Assembly (NCBI RefSeq): GCF_000013565.1
Contig: NC_007802.1
Span: 3,348,001-3,412,000 of the forward strand
DNA length: 64,000 nt
Direction: 5' to 3'
From: Jannaschia sp. CCS1
GTDB lineage: Bacteria; Pseudomonadota; Alphaproteobacteria; Rhodobacterales; Rhodobacteraceae
The first letter of the stretch is position 1. Every line of letters begins with the position of its first letter. Shown here one piece after another: positions 43,522 through 52,280 of this stretch. Both the position numbers and the translations under genes were made by a program. A model generated the notes under the pieces. The model was not told where the DNA came from and did no database searches. It saw only the letters and a list, made by a program, of their open reading frames with translations.

Positions 43522-45594
43522 ATGACCGCCCTTGCCCCCACCCTCCCCGATGACGACCAGCTGTTTGTGCTGTTGCGTCAACTTGATGCCGCGCCGGATG
43601 CGCCGCAGCGGGCAACGGCGCAGGCCCTTGGGATCAGCCTTGGGCGGCTGAACAGCCAGTTGCGCGCCGTGACGGAAGCGGGCCTTGTGCAACGCGCGGG
43701 CCGGGACGGACCGGACAAACGCCACCGCATGGCCTATGCTCTCACCGCGCGCGGTGCGGCCGTGAAAGCCCGGCTGGTGGATCAGTTTCTCGCCCGAAAA
43801 TTCAATGAATACAACGCGCTCCACGCCGAATTGACCGGCCACGCGCTTTCCTCCACCCCGATGAAAAATAGGACCATGACCATGGCAGCCCCTCTCCACG
43901 CTCCGATCCAAGAGCTCTACGTCTCTTATGATAGCGCCCAGAAACTGAAGGTAGAGGCAGGCGAGTTGCCGTCCTGGGACCTGACCGCGCGGCAGGTCTG
44001 TGACCTGGAGCTGTTGATGAACGGCGGCTTCAACCCGCTAAAGGGGTTCATGGGCGAAGACGATTACAACAGCGTCGTCGAAAACATGCGGATGGAAGAC
44101 GGCACGCTTTGGCCGATGCCAATCACGCTGGACGTGTCCGAGGCGTTCGCAGGCGACGTGGAGCCCGGCCAGGACATCGCGCTGCGCGATGCGGAGGGGG
44201 TCATTCTGGCGATCCTGTCCATCAGCGACAAGTGGACACCCAACAAGGCCGTCGAGGCCGCGAAGGTCTACGGCGCCGATGACATTGCGCATCCGGCGGT
44301 GAATTACCTGCACAACATCGCCGGGCCGATCTATCTCGGCGGCGCGATCACCGGCATTCAACAGCCGATCCATTACGATTTCCGCGCCCGCCGGGACACG
44401 CCCAACGAACTGCGCGCCTATTTCCGCAAGCTGGGTTGGCGCAAGATCGTGGCGTTCCAGACCCGCAACCCGCTGCACCGCGCGCATCAGGAACTGACGT
44501 TCCGCGCCGCCAAGGAAGCGCAGGCCAACCTGCTGATCCACCCGGTCGTGGGCCTGACCAAGCCCGGAGACGTGGACCATTTCACCCGCGTGCGCTGCTA
44601 TGAGGCGGTGCTGGACCAATACCCGGCGGCGACGACCACAATGTCGCTGCTAAACCTTGCGATGCGGATGGCAGGCCCGCGAGAGGCCGTCTGGCACGGG
44701 TTGATCCGCAAGAACCACGGCTGCACGCATTTCATCGTTGGCCGCGACCATGCGGGCCCCGGCAAGAACTCCGCCGGTGAGGATTTCTACGGCCCCTATG
44801 ACGCGCAGGACCTGTTCCGCCAGCATCAGGACGAGATGGGCATCGAAATGGTCGACTTCAAACACATGGTCTATGTGCAGGAGCGTGCCCAGTACGAGCC
44901 GAATGACGAGATTGCGGATCGCGAAAACGTCACGATCCTGAACATCTCGGGCACGGAGCTGCGCCGCCGTCTGCGCGAGGGGCTGGAGATCCCCGAATGG
45001 TTCAGTTTCCCGCAGGTCGTGCAGGAATTGCGCCGGACGTCACCGCCCCGCGCGAACCAGGGGTTCACGGTGTTTTTCACCGGCCTGTCGGGCTCGGGCA
45101 AATCCACGATCGCCAATGCGATGATGGTGAAGCTGATGGAACAGGGCGGGCGACCGGTGACGCTGTTGGATGGCGACGTGGTGCGCAAGAACCTGTCCTC
45201 GGAGCTTGGCTTCTCCAAGGAGCACCGCGATCTGAACATCCGCCGCATCGGTTATGTGGCAAGTGAGATCACCAAGAACGGCGGCATCGCGATCTGTGCG
45301 CCCATCGCCCCCTACACCGCCACCCGCCGCGCCGTGCGCGAAGAGATCGAGCAGTTCGGCGCGCTTGTCGAAGTCCATGTGGCGACCTCTCTGGAGGAAT
45401 GCGAACGCCGCGACCGCAAGGGCCTCTACAAGCTGGCGCGGGAGGGGAAGATCAAGGAATTCACCGGGATCTCGGACCCCTATGAAGCGCCCACGCAGGC
45501 CGAACTGGTTGTCGACACAGAAGGCATGGACGTGGATTACTGCGCACAGCAGGTGTTGCTGAAGCTGGAGAGCATGGGGCTGATCAAGGCGTGA
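43522..45594 (+). CDS. sat-cysC: MarR-type HTH domain joined in frame to bifunctional ATP sulfurylase/APS kinase
   Basis: A single 690-codon frame with no stop. Residues 1-110: winged helix of the MarR/EPS-associated type (APQRATAQALGISLGRLNSQ, MAYALTARGAAVKARLVDQF). Residues from about 121: ATP sulfurylase (SWDLTARQVCDLELLMNGGF, TRNPLHRAHQEL, GRDHAGPGKNSA), and from about 515 APS kinase (FFTGLSGSGKSTIANAMMVK, LLDGDVVRKNLSSELGFSKE). The bifunctional part alone (ATG 43882, preceded by TAGGA eight bases ahead) has normal length, so it may be translated separately as well as fused. It makes PAPS from sulfate and ATP. Two operators lie directly upstream. Confidence 0.85.
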   Translation: MTALAPTLPDDDQLFVLLRQLDAAPDAPQRATAQALGISLGRLNSQLRAVTEAGLVQRAGRDGPDKRHRMAYALTARGAAVKARLVDQFLARKFNEYNALHAELTGHALSSTPMKNRTMTMAAPLHAPIQELYVSYDSAQKLKVEAGELPSWDLTARQVCDLELLMNGGFNPLKGFMGEDDYNSVVENMRMEDGTLWPMPITLDVSEAFAGDVEPGQDIALRDAEGVILAILSISDKWTPNKAVEAAKVYGADDIAHPAVNYLHNIAGPIYLGGAITGIQQPIHYDFRARRDTPNELRAYFRKLGWRKIVAFQTRNPLHRAHQELTFRAAKEAQANLLIHPVVGLTKPGDVDHFTRVRCYEAVLDQYPAATTTMSLLNLAMRMAGPREAVWHGLIRKNHGCTHFIVGRDHAGPGKNSAGEDFYGPYDAQDLFRQHQDEMGIEMVDFKHMVYVQERAQYEPNDEIADRENVTILNISGTELRRRLREGLEIPEWFSFPQVVQELRRTSPPRANQGFTVFFTGLSGSGKSTIANAMMVKLMEQGGRPVTLLDGDVVRKNLSSELGFSKEHRDLNIRRIGYVASEITKNGGIAICAPIAPYTATRRAVREEIEQFGALVEVHVATSLEECERRDRKGLYKLAREGKIKEFTGISDPYEAPTQAELVVDTEGMDVDYCAQQVLLKLESMGLIKA

Positions 45595-45950
45595 TCGCCC
45601 GCGCGATGATCCTCGGCGTGGCCCTTGCGGGGGCCGCGTCGGCACAGGAGGCCGATCTGAGCGACGGCCGCTTCGTTATGTTCGCCAATCATTGGAGCGA
45701 CACGGCGGAGGCCTTCGTCCAGGGCCCGCCCCCCGGATCCGAGACCGCGTGTTTCCGGGTGGGCCGCACGACGGAGGAGGGCGTGCGCTTGGTGCTGACC
45801 TCCGGCATCTACTACGTCTGGTGGTCGGATGAGAGCGTCTCGGACTACGACGACATCTGGTTTTCATCGGACCGGTTTCGGAGCGACTATCCCGGCAGTG
45901 ATCTATTGGCAGAGCTGCGCATCCTGTTTCGCAACGTGGCCGGGTGCTGA
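45591..45950 (+). CDS. Small secreted protein, unknown function
   Basis: A 119-residue protein starting at GTG (GTGA overlap with the sat-cysC stop), with signal peptide MIARAMILGVALAGAASAQ. The mature part has one Cys near the middle (GSETACFRVG) and a C-terminal Cys, with Trp/Tyr-rich IYYVWWSDESVSDYDDIWFS. Probably exported; perhaps translationally coupled to PAPS synthesis. No family is recognised. Confidence 0.6.
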   Translation: MIARAMILGVALAGAASAQEADLSDGRFVMFANHWSDTAEAFVQGPPPGSETACFRVGRTTEEGVRLVLTSGIYYVWWSDESVSDYDDIWFSSDRFRSDYPGSDLLAELRILFRNVAGC

Positions 45951-46055
45951 CCGCGCGTTGACGTCTGCTCTGCCAGCTCCATCTTGTGCAACGTTGCCCT
46001 GCACCGGGCCACCCCGTTAGGATAGGGGCACCTGATCCCGTTGGAGACTATGACA

Positions 46056-46811
46056 ATGGCCGGCGCGCGTGCCCATCCTGGTGCGATCACAGAGCTTGCG
46101 GCACATCTGCTTGCGGCGGACGGGTTTGATGAGCGTGCTGTCATCCTGGACCGTGCCCTGGGGGCTTTGGGCGGCGACTGGATCAACATCGCCGAAGGGT
46201 CCGGCGACACGATGATCCCCCATTGGTTCTACAGCACCCTTCCCGCCGACACGCTGACCGCATACGCCAGCGATGCCCATTGGCGCCGCGACACGATTTA
46301 CCGCACCGCGATGCAATCCACGCCCCAGGTCATCTGGAGCCAGACAGGCCCGCGGCCCGGCTCCGGCGCTGGCGAGGACGCCACGTTTGACACGTTCATC
46401 GGGGACGCGGGGACGAAGGCGATCGTCACCTACACCCTGCAAAGCACCCCTGTCGGGGATACGCGGGCGATCTCTCTGATCTCGTCGCTGCCCACCAAAG
46501 AGGTGTTTCAGCCCGCAAACCTCAGGGACATCGCGGATACCATCCGGCTGATGTTGCCCTGGATGGATGCCAGCGCAACGCGTGAGACCGGGCGGTTGGT
46601 GCCCTACCCGGTGCGCCAGCTGTCGCAGCGGGAACGGGAGGCCGTCACCCTTCTGGCGGGCGGTTTGCAGACTGCGCGCATATCGGACGCGATGGGGGTG
46701 GCAGAGGTCACCGTTCACAAACACATCCGCAATGCCCGCCACAAACTAGGCGCGCGAACACGGGAACATCTGGTCGCCGCGGCGATCCGCAGGCGTCACA
46801 TCGCGGTCTGA
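46056..46811 (+). CDS. LuxR family transcriptional regulator (orphan solo)
   Basis: A 251-residue regulator. The N-terminal 170 residues resemble the autoinducer-binding domain family in size and style (WINIAEGSGDTMIPHWFYST, AYASDAHWRRDTIYRTAM), and the C-terminal LuxR HTH is clear: LSQREREAVTLLAGGLQTAR, then ISDAMGVAEVTVHKHIRNAR. No luxI lies nearby. ATG 46056 has GGAG nine bases ahead; 46050 is possible. A palindrome GCAACGTTGC stands upstream at 45988-45997, and an inverted repeat AGGTATC-N6-GATACCT lies just after the stop. Confidence 0.85.
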   Translation: MAGARAHPGAITELAAHLLAADGFDERAVILDRALGALGGDWINIAEGSGDTMIPHWFYSTLPADTLTAYASDAHWRRDTIYRTAMQSTPQVIWSQTGPRPGSGAGEDATFDTFIGDAGTKAIVTYTLQSTPVGDTRAISLISSLPTKEVFQPANLRDIADTIRLMLPWMDASATRETGRLVPYPVRQLSQREREAVTLLAGGLQTARISDAMGVAEVTVHKHIRNARHKLGARTREHLVAAAIRRRHIAV

Positions 46812-46812
46812 G

Positions 46813-46832
46813 AGGTATCGAATGTGATACCT
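46813..46832. promoter_or_regulatory. 20-bp inverted repeat between LuxR solo and VPLPA-CTERM gene
   Basis: AGGTATCGAATGTGATACCT: two perfect 7-bp arms around 6 bases, the same overall length and symmetry as a lux box. It starts one base after the luxR stop and 66 bases before the next gene. A weak terminator is the alternative reading, because TTTGCC follows. Confidence 0.5.
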
Positions 46833-46898
46833 TTGCCGCGCCGGAACCTGCGGGCACGATCAGGGCTGTTTTTCGCGGTCCCGTGCAAAGGATAGTCC

Positions 46899-47765
46899 AT
46901 GCCCCGTCCCTTTCGTATCAACCTCGCCCCAATGGTGATGGTCCTCGCCCTGTCTGCGCCGGCGCAGGCCTCTCCTATCCAGCTTCTCCTGACCAGCGGC
47001 GTCACCCGTGGCAGCAGTGGAACGGTGGAACGGGACAGCGTCTTCATCAGTGAGGACGGCGTGACTGCATCGGGCACCGCGTCGGCTGATCAGACCTTTG
47101 GCGTGGAATTTTCCAACTCGGCTGAGTCCACCGGCAGCGTTGATGCCAGCACCGGACAGTTGCGGTTTTCACTGGACGGCACATATACGTGCAACGCCGA
47201 AGTGTGTGGCGCGGGGTACAGTGCATCGGCCCTGGCCACGGTGGCGGAGACTTTTTTGGTTTCGGGAACCGGAACGTTGACGTCGGTCATGTTGGTCGAG
47301 GCCGCCTGGGACTCGCCGCGCTACAATTTCACATCGACGATGTCTTTGTCATCCGGTGGCAACCGCGACGGAGATCAGGTGGCGTTCACCTACGAGCCGA
47401 GCCAGAATATGACCGGCTCTGGCGTCAGTCAGCTTTTGATGACGGAGCTGTCGTTTAACGGAGCGCTGAACCAGGCTGTCTCCGCCCAGTGGCGTTTGCA
47501 GGGGGACATCAGCGCCACGGATTCAGAGGATGGCCAGAGCACCACCGGCTTCATGAACGCCGCCAACACGGCCACGTTCTTCGTGTTTGCCAGCGAGGGG
47601 CTGACCTTCTCGGCCAATGATGAGAATTTCCTGTCCAACGCGGCGTATCCTAATCTCGACAATCCCGCGCCGGTTCCCCTGCCTGCCGGTCTGCCGCTGT
47701 TGCTGGCGGGCCTTGGCGTGTTCGGCGTCATGGGCGGGCGCCGCAAACGGCTGGCAGCGGCCTGA
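46899..47765 (+). CDS. VPLPA-CTERM sorting domain protein
   Basis: A 288-residue exported protein. Signal peptide: PFRINLAPMVMVLALSAPAQ. The middle is Ser/Thr/Gly-rich and beta-type. The C-terminus has the sorting signal: VPLPAGLPLLLAGLGVFGVM followed by GGRRKRL, i.e. VPLPA motif, hydrophobic segment and basic end. In this class an exosortase (XrtD for VPLPA) is expected to cut and anchor the protein; none is in the window. AAAGGATAG precedes the ATG. A terminator follows. Confidence 0.88.
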   Translation: MPRPFRINLAPMVMVLALSAPAQASPIQLLLTSGVTRGSSGTVERDSVFISEDGVTASGTASADQTFGVEFSNSAESTGSVDASTGQLRFSLDGTYTCNAEVCGAGYSASALATVAETFLVSGTGTLTSVMLVEAAWDSPRYNFTSTMSLSSGGNRDGDQVAFTYEPSQNMTGSGVSQLLMTELSFNGALNQAVSAQWRLQGDISATDSEDGQSTTGFMNAANTATFFVFASEGLTFSANDENFLSNAAYPNLDNPAPVPLPAGLPLLLAGLGVFGVMGGRRKRLAAA

Positions 47766-47803
47766 GCCACCGATCCCCGGGCATACGCGGAACATCCAGG
47801 ATG

Positions 47804-47836
47804 AACGGCCCCAAGTCAGGGGCCGTTTGATTTTGC
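47804..47836 (+). terminator. Rho-independent terminator of the VPLPA-CTERM gene
   Basis: Stem AACGGCCCC/GGGGCCGTT (47804-47812 and 47819-47827), 6-base loop, then TGATTTTG. It is 39 bases downstream of the stop. Confidence 0.87.
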
Positions 47837-47937
47837 ACCGTCGCCAATGCGACAGCGCGCGCGCCGATGCAGCTCTGCGGCGAAGTAGCGTGTTTACGTG
47901 TTTTTGGCGCAGCATTCCGCGCGCCGCTTAGGCCGGG

Positions 47938-48441
47938 TCAGAAGCGGACGGCCAACGACAGGTTGAGCCCGCCGATCCCCTCATCCCCCGGAAGGACAGT
48001 CAAACGGTAGTCGAACCGGTCATCCCCCTCGTGGCGCAGAGACAAAGATGGCAGGAGCAGGGGAATGAAGCCGTCGATATTGGGGATGTTATAGTCACGC
48101 TCCAGGCGCGGGGCGAGTTCGCCGTAATACGCCGTGCCGAAGCTGAGCCCGCCGCGCACTTCCACCGGACCGATCGTGGTCAACCGCTGCGAGATCCCGC
48201 CCATCACGATGGGAGAAACCTCGTCATAGGAATTGTAGACGACGCCGCCTTCCAGGTGAAATTCGAGGCCGTCGCGTGCACCATGCCAACGTCTTCCAAC
48301 CATAAGACCCGGATTGAAATCGTTCAGATCGGCCCCGAAATGGGCGGTGCCGAAAACAAAGGTTACATAGCGCTCGGCCTCTTGCGCGGCGGCCATTGCG
48401 GGCCAGACAAGGGCAAGCACGAAGGGCAGTATCCTGCGCAT
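47938..48441 (-). CDS. Outer-membrane beta-barrel-type protein
   Basis: A 167-residue protein. Signal peptide: MRRILPFVLALVWPAMAAAQ. The mature part alternates polar and nonpolar residues (RYVTFVFGTAHFGAD, then EFHLEGGVVYNSYDEVSPIV) and ends with an aromatic Phe (LNLSLAVRF), the C-terminal rule for outer-membrane barrels. It is in the size range of PagL-like lipid A deacylases, but the known His-Ser catalytic motif was not found, so no enzyme role is claimed. GGAAGGA lies ahead of the ATG. Confidence 0.72.
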   Translation of the reverse strand: MRRILPFVLALVWPAMAAAQEAERYVTFVFGTAHFGADLNDFNPGLMVGRRWHGARDGLEFHLEGGVVYNSYDEVSPIVMGGISQRLTTIGPVEVRGGLSFGTAYYGELAPRLERDYNIPNIDGFIPLLLPSLSLRHEGDDRFDYRLTVLPGDEGIGGLNLSLAVRF

Positions 48442-48522
48442 CAGTCCGGATCCTTCCATGTTGCACGATAAAGGATTGCAGTCACGGGCGGGCAGAGCTG
48501 ACCGCCAGATGCTGGATACGGC

Positions 48523-50046
48523 TTACTCATCGGTCGCCACAGGGGTATCAGCCCCCGGCTCCACCTCCGTCACATCGGGTGTCTCGGCGGGCGCTGGCGC
48601 ATCGGCCTCGGTGGGCAGACCGTTCTCCCACTGACCTTCCAGCACCTCGCCCGTGGCATAGGTCATCGTGCCATCGCCCTGACGGCGGCCGTTGACGAAG
48701 GTGCCGACATAGACGTCGCCGTTGGAATAGGTGGCGGTGCCTGCGCCGTTGATCTCTCCGTCATCCCATTGGCCTGCATAGGTGAAGCCATCGGGCATTG
48801 TCAGCGTGCCCTCCCCCTCGCGCTGGCCGGCGGCGAAGGTGCCTTCATAGATCGTACCATCGGCATAAGTCGCGCGGCCCTGTCCGTGGCGGAGGCCATC
48901 TTCCCACTGGCCCTGATACTGGTAGCCGTCCGGGTGGCTCATCGTGCCTTGCCCGTGCTGGCGCGCGTTGAGGAACTGGCCGTCATAGACCAGACCGTTG
49001 GCATAGGTCGCAACGCCCGCGCCCTGGATCACACCGTCGACCCATTCGCCCACATAGGACGCGCCGTCAGGATAGGTGATGGTGCCCGTTCCATGGGCGA
49101 GGTCGTTGCGGAACGTGCCCACATAGACGGAGCCATCGGGATAGGTGACGGTGCCTTCCCCCTCAATCCGGCCCTCGGTCCATTCGCCCACATAAAGGTA
49201 GCCGTCGGTGCCGGTAAACGTGCCGGTCCCGTCGCGGCGGTCGGCGGCGAACGCGCCTTCATAGACATCGCCGTTCTCATAGGTCACGCGACCCTGGCCC
49301 TGCCGCTGGCCGTTCACCAGCGTGCCGACATAGACGTCGCCGTTGGGTTGGGTCAGCGTGCCCTGGCCGTTGATCTGCCCCTCGGACCACGCGCCGTCGT
49401 AGATGACGCCATCTGCCATCTCCAACCGTCCGGTGCCCGAGCGCACGCCGCCCGCGAACTGGCCTGTATACGTCGCGCCATCGGGGTAGGTGATCGTGCC
49501 GGTGCCCTGTTTCACGCCGTCGGTCCATTCGCCTTCATACCGATAGCCGTTCGGCCCGGTCATCAGGCCCGTGCCGTGGTGCAGCGCGTTGCGGAACTGG
49601 CCCGTATAGGTGACGCCGTTGGAATAGATCGCGGTGCCCTGCCCCTCAATCCGGCCCTCGACCCAATCCCCTTCATAGGTGGAGCCGTCGGCGAAGGTGA
49701 TCATCCCCGTGCCCTGGGGCCGCCCGGCCACGAATGCGCCTTCATAGATGGATTGGTCGGGGAAGACCGCACGCCCCTGGCCACGGATTTCGCCATCCAC
49801 CCATGTGCCGGTGTATTCATACCCGTTGGGCAGGCGGTAGGTGCCAGTGCCATGCTGGACGCCGTTGCGGAATTCGCCCTCATAAATCCCGCCATTGTCG
49901 TATTGCTGGATATCGGTCGTCGTCTCGTCGGCGGTCTGGGCGCTTGCGCTGCCCGCGATCATGATTGGCGCCGCCGCCGCGATGAAAATCGCTGTGGCCC
50001 CCGCGACGAAGGTTGCAGTGCCTGTGGCCAAAATCCGTGACGTCAT
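48523..50046 (-). CDS. MORN-repeat exported protein (18 repeats)
   Basis: A 507-residue protein with a signal peptide (ATAIFIAAAAPIMIAGSASAQ) followed by 18 consecutive 23-residue MORN units and a partial 19th, of pattern YxGxxxxGxxxGxGxxxxxDG. Units alternate between F-type (YEGEFRNGVQHGTGT) and W-type (YTGTWVDGEIRGQGRA) through nearly the whole array. A Pro/Ala/Asp tail (APAPAETPDVTEVEPGADT) ends the protein. MORN arrays form long beta-hairpin ribbons that bind membranes or proteins. Unusually large for a bacterial exported protein; function unknown. Confidence 0.9.
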   Translation of the reverse strand: MTSRILATGTATFVAGATAIFIAAAAPIMIAGSASAQTADETTTDIQQYDNGGIYEGEFRNGVQHGTGTYRLPNGYEYTGTWVDGEIRGQGRAVFPDQSIYEGAFVAGRPQGTGMITFADGSTYEGDWVEGRIEGQGTAIYSNGVTYTGQFRNALHHGTGLMTGPNGYRYEGEWTDGVKQGTGTITYPDGATYTGQFAGGVRSGTGRLEMADGVIYDGAWSEGQINGQGTLTQPNGDVYVGTLVNGQRQGQGRVTYENGDVYEGAFAADRRDGTGTFTGTDGYLYVGEWTEGRIEGEGTVTYPDGSVYVGTFRNDLAHGTGTITYPDGASYVGEWVDGVIQGAGVATYANGLVYDGQFLNARQHGQGTMSHPDGYQYQGQWEDGLRHGQGRATYADGTIYEGTFAAGQREGEGTLTMPDGFTYAGQWDDGEINGAGTATYSNGDVYVGTFVNGRRQGDGTMTYATGEVLEGQWENGLPTEADAPAPAETPDVTEVEPGADTPVATDE

Positions 50047-50206
50047 TGCTCGCCCCCCTCAACCGGAGATGTTGTTCGCATTTGGCATAAAACTAGGTGA
50101 GCGAGGGCGTACACGCAACGTCTTTAACCCCTGGGCGGCGGTGCTTGGCGCTTGGACGCGCGCGCCAACCTGATATGACGGGCGGGATACAGAATTTGGA
50201 GTCCCC

Positions 50207-51865
50207 ATGGCCGATACGTTTCGCCTGACGCTGGCACAGCTGAACCCAACCCTTGGCGACCTGGGCGGCAACGCAAAACTGGTGCGCGAAGCCTTTGCCG
50301 AGGCCAAGGCCGAGGACAGCGATTTCCTGGCCTTCCCCGAGATGTTCATCACCGGCTACCAACTGCTGGATCTGGTGATGAAACAGGCCTTCGCCGAAGA
50401 TGTGCAGCGGGTGATCGCGGACCTGGCCGCGGAATTGCACGACGGCCCCGCCTTCGGGATCGGCGGGCCGATGTGGGGCGGCGACAAGCCCTACAACGCC
50501 TATTACATCTGCGAAGGTGGCAAGATCGCGGCCACGATCCTGAAGCACCATCTGCCAAACTACGCGGTCTTTGATGAGGTGCGTTATTATCACAGCGCCG
50601 ACCCGCAAGGCCCGGTGAACATCAACGGTGTGCGCATCGGCTTTCCGATTTGCGAGGATGCCTGGTTTGAGGATGTCTGCGAGACGCTGGAAGAATCCGG
50701 CGCGGAGATCCTGATTTCCCCCAACGGATCGCCCTATCATCGCGGCAAGATGGAGCTGCGGCAATCCGTGGTCGTGTCCCGTGTGGTCGAGACGGGCCTG
50801 CCGATGGCCTATCTGAACCTTCTGGGCGGGCAGGACGATCAGGTTTTCGACGGCGGATCCTTTGTGCTGAACCGGGGCGGCGCGCTGGCCGTGCAGATGC
50901 CGCAATTCGAGGCCGGTCTGGAACAGGTCGATTTCGCCCGTGGCGATGACGGCTGGGTGGCGAAAGACGGCGTGAAAGCCCGTCTCCCCGAGGCGTATGA
51001 GGCTGACTACCGCGTCATGGTCATGGCTTTGGGCGATTATCTGCGCAAGACGGGGTTCACGTCGGTCGTTCTAGGCCTGTCGGGCGGGATCGACTCCGCC
51101 ATCGTGGCCTGCATCGCCGCGGACGCCATCGGGCCCGAGAACGTCCACTGCGTGATGCTGCCCTCTCGCTTCACGTCCGAGGTATCGCTGGACGACGCCC
51201 GCGATGTGGCCGCGCGGTTGGGGTGCCGCCTGGACACCATCCCGATCACCCCCGCGCGCGAGGCGGTGACGGCGTCCCTTGCGCCACTTTTCGAGGGGCT
51301 GGAAGAGGATGTGACGGAGGAGAATATCCAGTCCCGCCTGCGCGGTGTCATGCTGATGGCGCTGAGCAACAAGTTCGGCTCCATGCTGTTGACCACGGGC
51401 AACAAATCCGAGGTCGCGGTGGGCTATGCCACGATCTATGGCGACATGGCCGGGGGCTATAACCCGATCAAGGACCTCTACAAGACCCGCGTGTTCGAGA
51501 CCTGCCGCTGGCGCAACCGCGAGCACCGCGACTGGATGCTGGCCCCGGCGGGCGAAATCATCCCGCCCCGGGTTATCGACAAGCCCCCCACCGCCGAATT
51601 GCGAGAGGACCAGAAGGACGAGGACAGCCTGCCCCCTTATGCCGAGTTGGACGTGATGCTGGAGATGCTGATCGACAAGGACCTGTCGGTCGCCGAAGTG
51701 GTGGCGGCAGGGTACGATCCTGAGTGGGTTCGGAAGATAGAGCGACTGATTTACCTGAGCGAATACAAACGGTTCCAGGCCGCCCCCGGCGCGCGCCTCA
51801 CACAAAAGGCATTCTGGCTGGACCGCCGATACCCGGTGGCAAATCGCTGGCGGGATGGCGGCTGA
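50207..51865 (+). CDS. nadE: NAD+ synthase (glutamine-hydrolysing)
   Basis: A 552-residue two-domain enzyme. The nitrilase domain has the Glu-Lys-Cys triad: LAFPEMFITGY, ILKHHLPNYAVFDEVR and IGFPICEDAWFEDVC. The synthetase domain has VVLGLSGGIDSAIVACIAAD (P-loop-like SGG) and LLTTGNKSEVAVGYATIYGD. It makes NAD from nicotinate adenine dinucleotide, ATP and glutamine. ATG 50207 follows TTTGGAGTCCCC. It is a stand-alone gene. Confidence 0.96.
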   Translation: MADTFRLTLAQLNPTLGDLGGNAKLVREAFAEAKAEDSDFLAFPEMFITGYQLLDLVMKQAFAEDVQRVIADLAAELHDGPAFGIGGPMWGGDKPYNAYYICEGGKIAATILKHHLPNYAVFDEVRYYHSADPQGPVNINGVRIGFPICEDAWFEDVCETLEESGAEILISPNGSPYHRGKMELRQSVVVSRVVETGLPMAYLNLLGGQDDQVFDGGSFVLNRGGALAVQMPQFEAGLEQVDFARGDDGWVAKDGVKARLPEAYEADYRVMVMALGDYLRKTGFTSVVLGLSGGIDSAIVACIAADAIGPENVHCVMLPSRFTSEVSLDDARDVAARLGCRLDTIPITPAREAVTASLAPLFEGLEEDVTEENIQSRLRGVMLMALSNKFGSMLLTTGNKSEVAVGYATIYGDMAGGYNPIKDLYKTRVFETCRWRNREHRDWMLAPAGEIIPPRVIDKPPTAELREDQKDEDSLPPYAELDVMLEMLIDKDLSVAEVVAAGYDPEWVRKIERLIYLSEYKRFQAAPGARLTQKAFWLDRRYPVANRWRDGG

Positions 51866-52097
51866 GGCGGCGGGACATGGCAGAACATAACGACTATGCC
51901 TTTTCCGCAAACCCGTGGCTTGAAACATGTAATTGCAACCACGATCTTCTCACCAAGCGACCAAAATCGCAACGACATAGTCGGAGCCGCCGGGCATCTC
52001 CACGCCACTATTTAACAGGCAAATCCCGGTAGCTGGTTCCATCGCGTCTTAGACCGACTACTCTAAGGGCCTAGCGCGATAGAATGGGAGGACTGCC

Positions 52098-52208
52098 ATG
52101 AAAATTGGTGTCTCTTTCCAAGCCAGTAAGTTGAACGGCGATGAATATCGCTGCGAGATCGTTCTGAGCCTTTCGGCTTTGATCTGGCTTGCGAGCTTCT
52201 TCGTCTGA
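52098..52208 (+). CDS. 36-residue small protein
   Basis: MKIGVSFQASKLNGDEYRC, then EIVLSLSALIWLASFFV: a polar start and a hydrophobic C-terminal half that could insert in a membrane. A strong GGGAGGA ribosome site is five bases before the ATG, and a strong terminator begins ten bases after the stop, so the small transcript looks complete. No family is known. Confidence 0.6.
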   Translation: MKIGVSFQASKLNGDEYRCEIVLSLSALIWLASFFV

Positions 52209-52217
52209 GGCGAGAGA

Positions 52218-52247
52218 AAGGGATTGCCATTGGCGATCCCTTTTTTG
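52218..52247 (+). terminator. Rho-independent terminator of the 36-residue gene
   Basis: Stem AAGGGATTGCC/GGCGATCCCTT (52218-52228 and 52232-52242, one G-T pair) with a 3-base loop, then a run of six T residues. Confidence 0.92.
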
Positions 52248-52280
52248 TCTGCCGCTTATTTGCCGCGACGACTGAGCAGC

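Noticed and set aside
46813-46832. A classic quorum-sensing luxI-luxR pair at this locus
   Set aside because: No LuxI synthase is encoded in the surrounding sequence; the regulator is a solo and the inverted repeat is only a candidate target.
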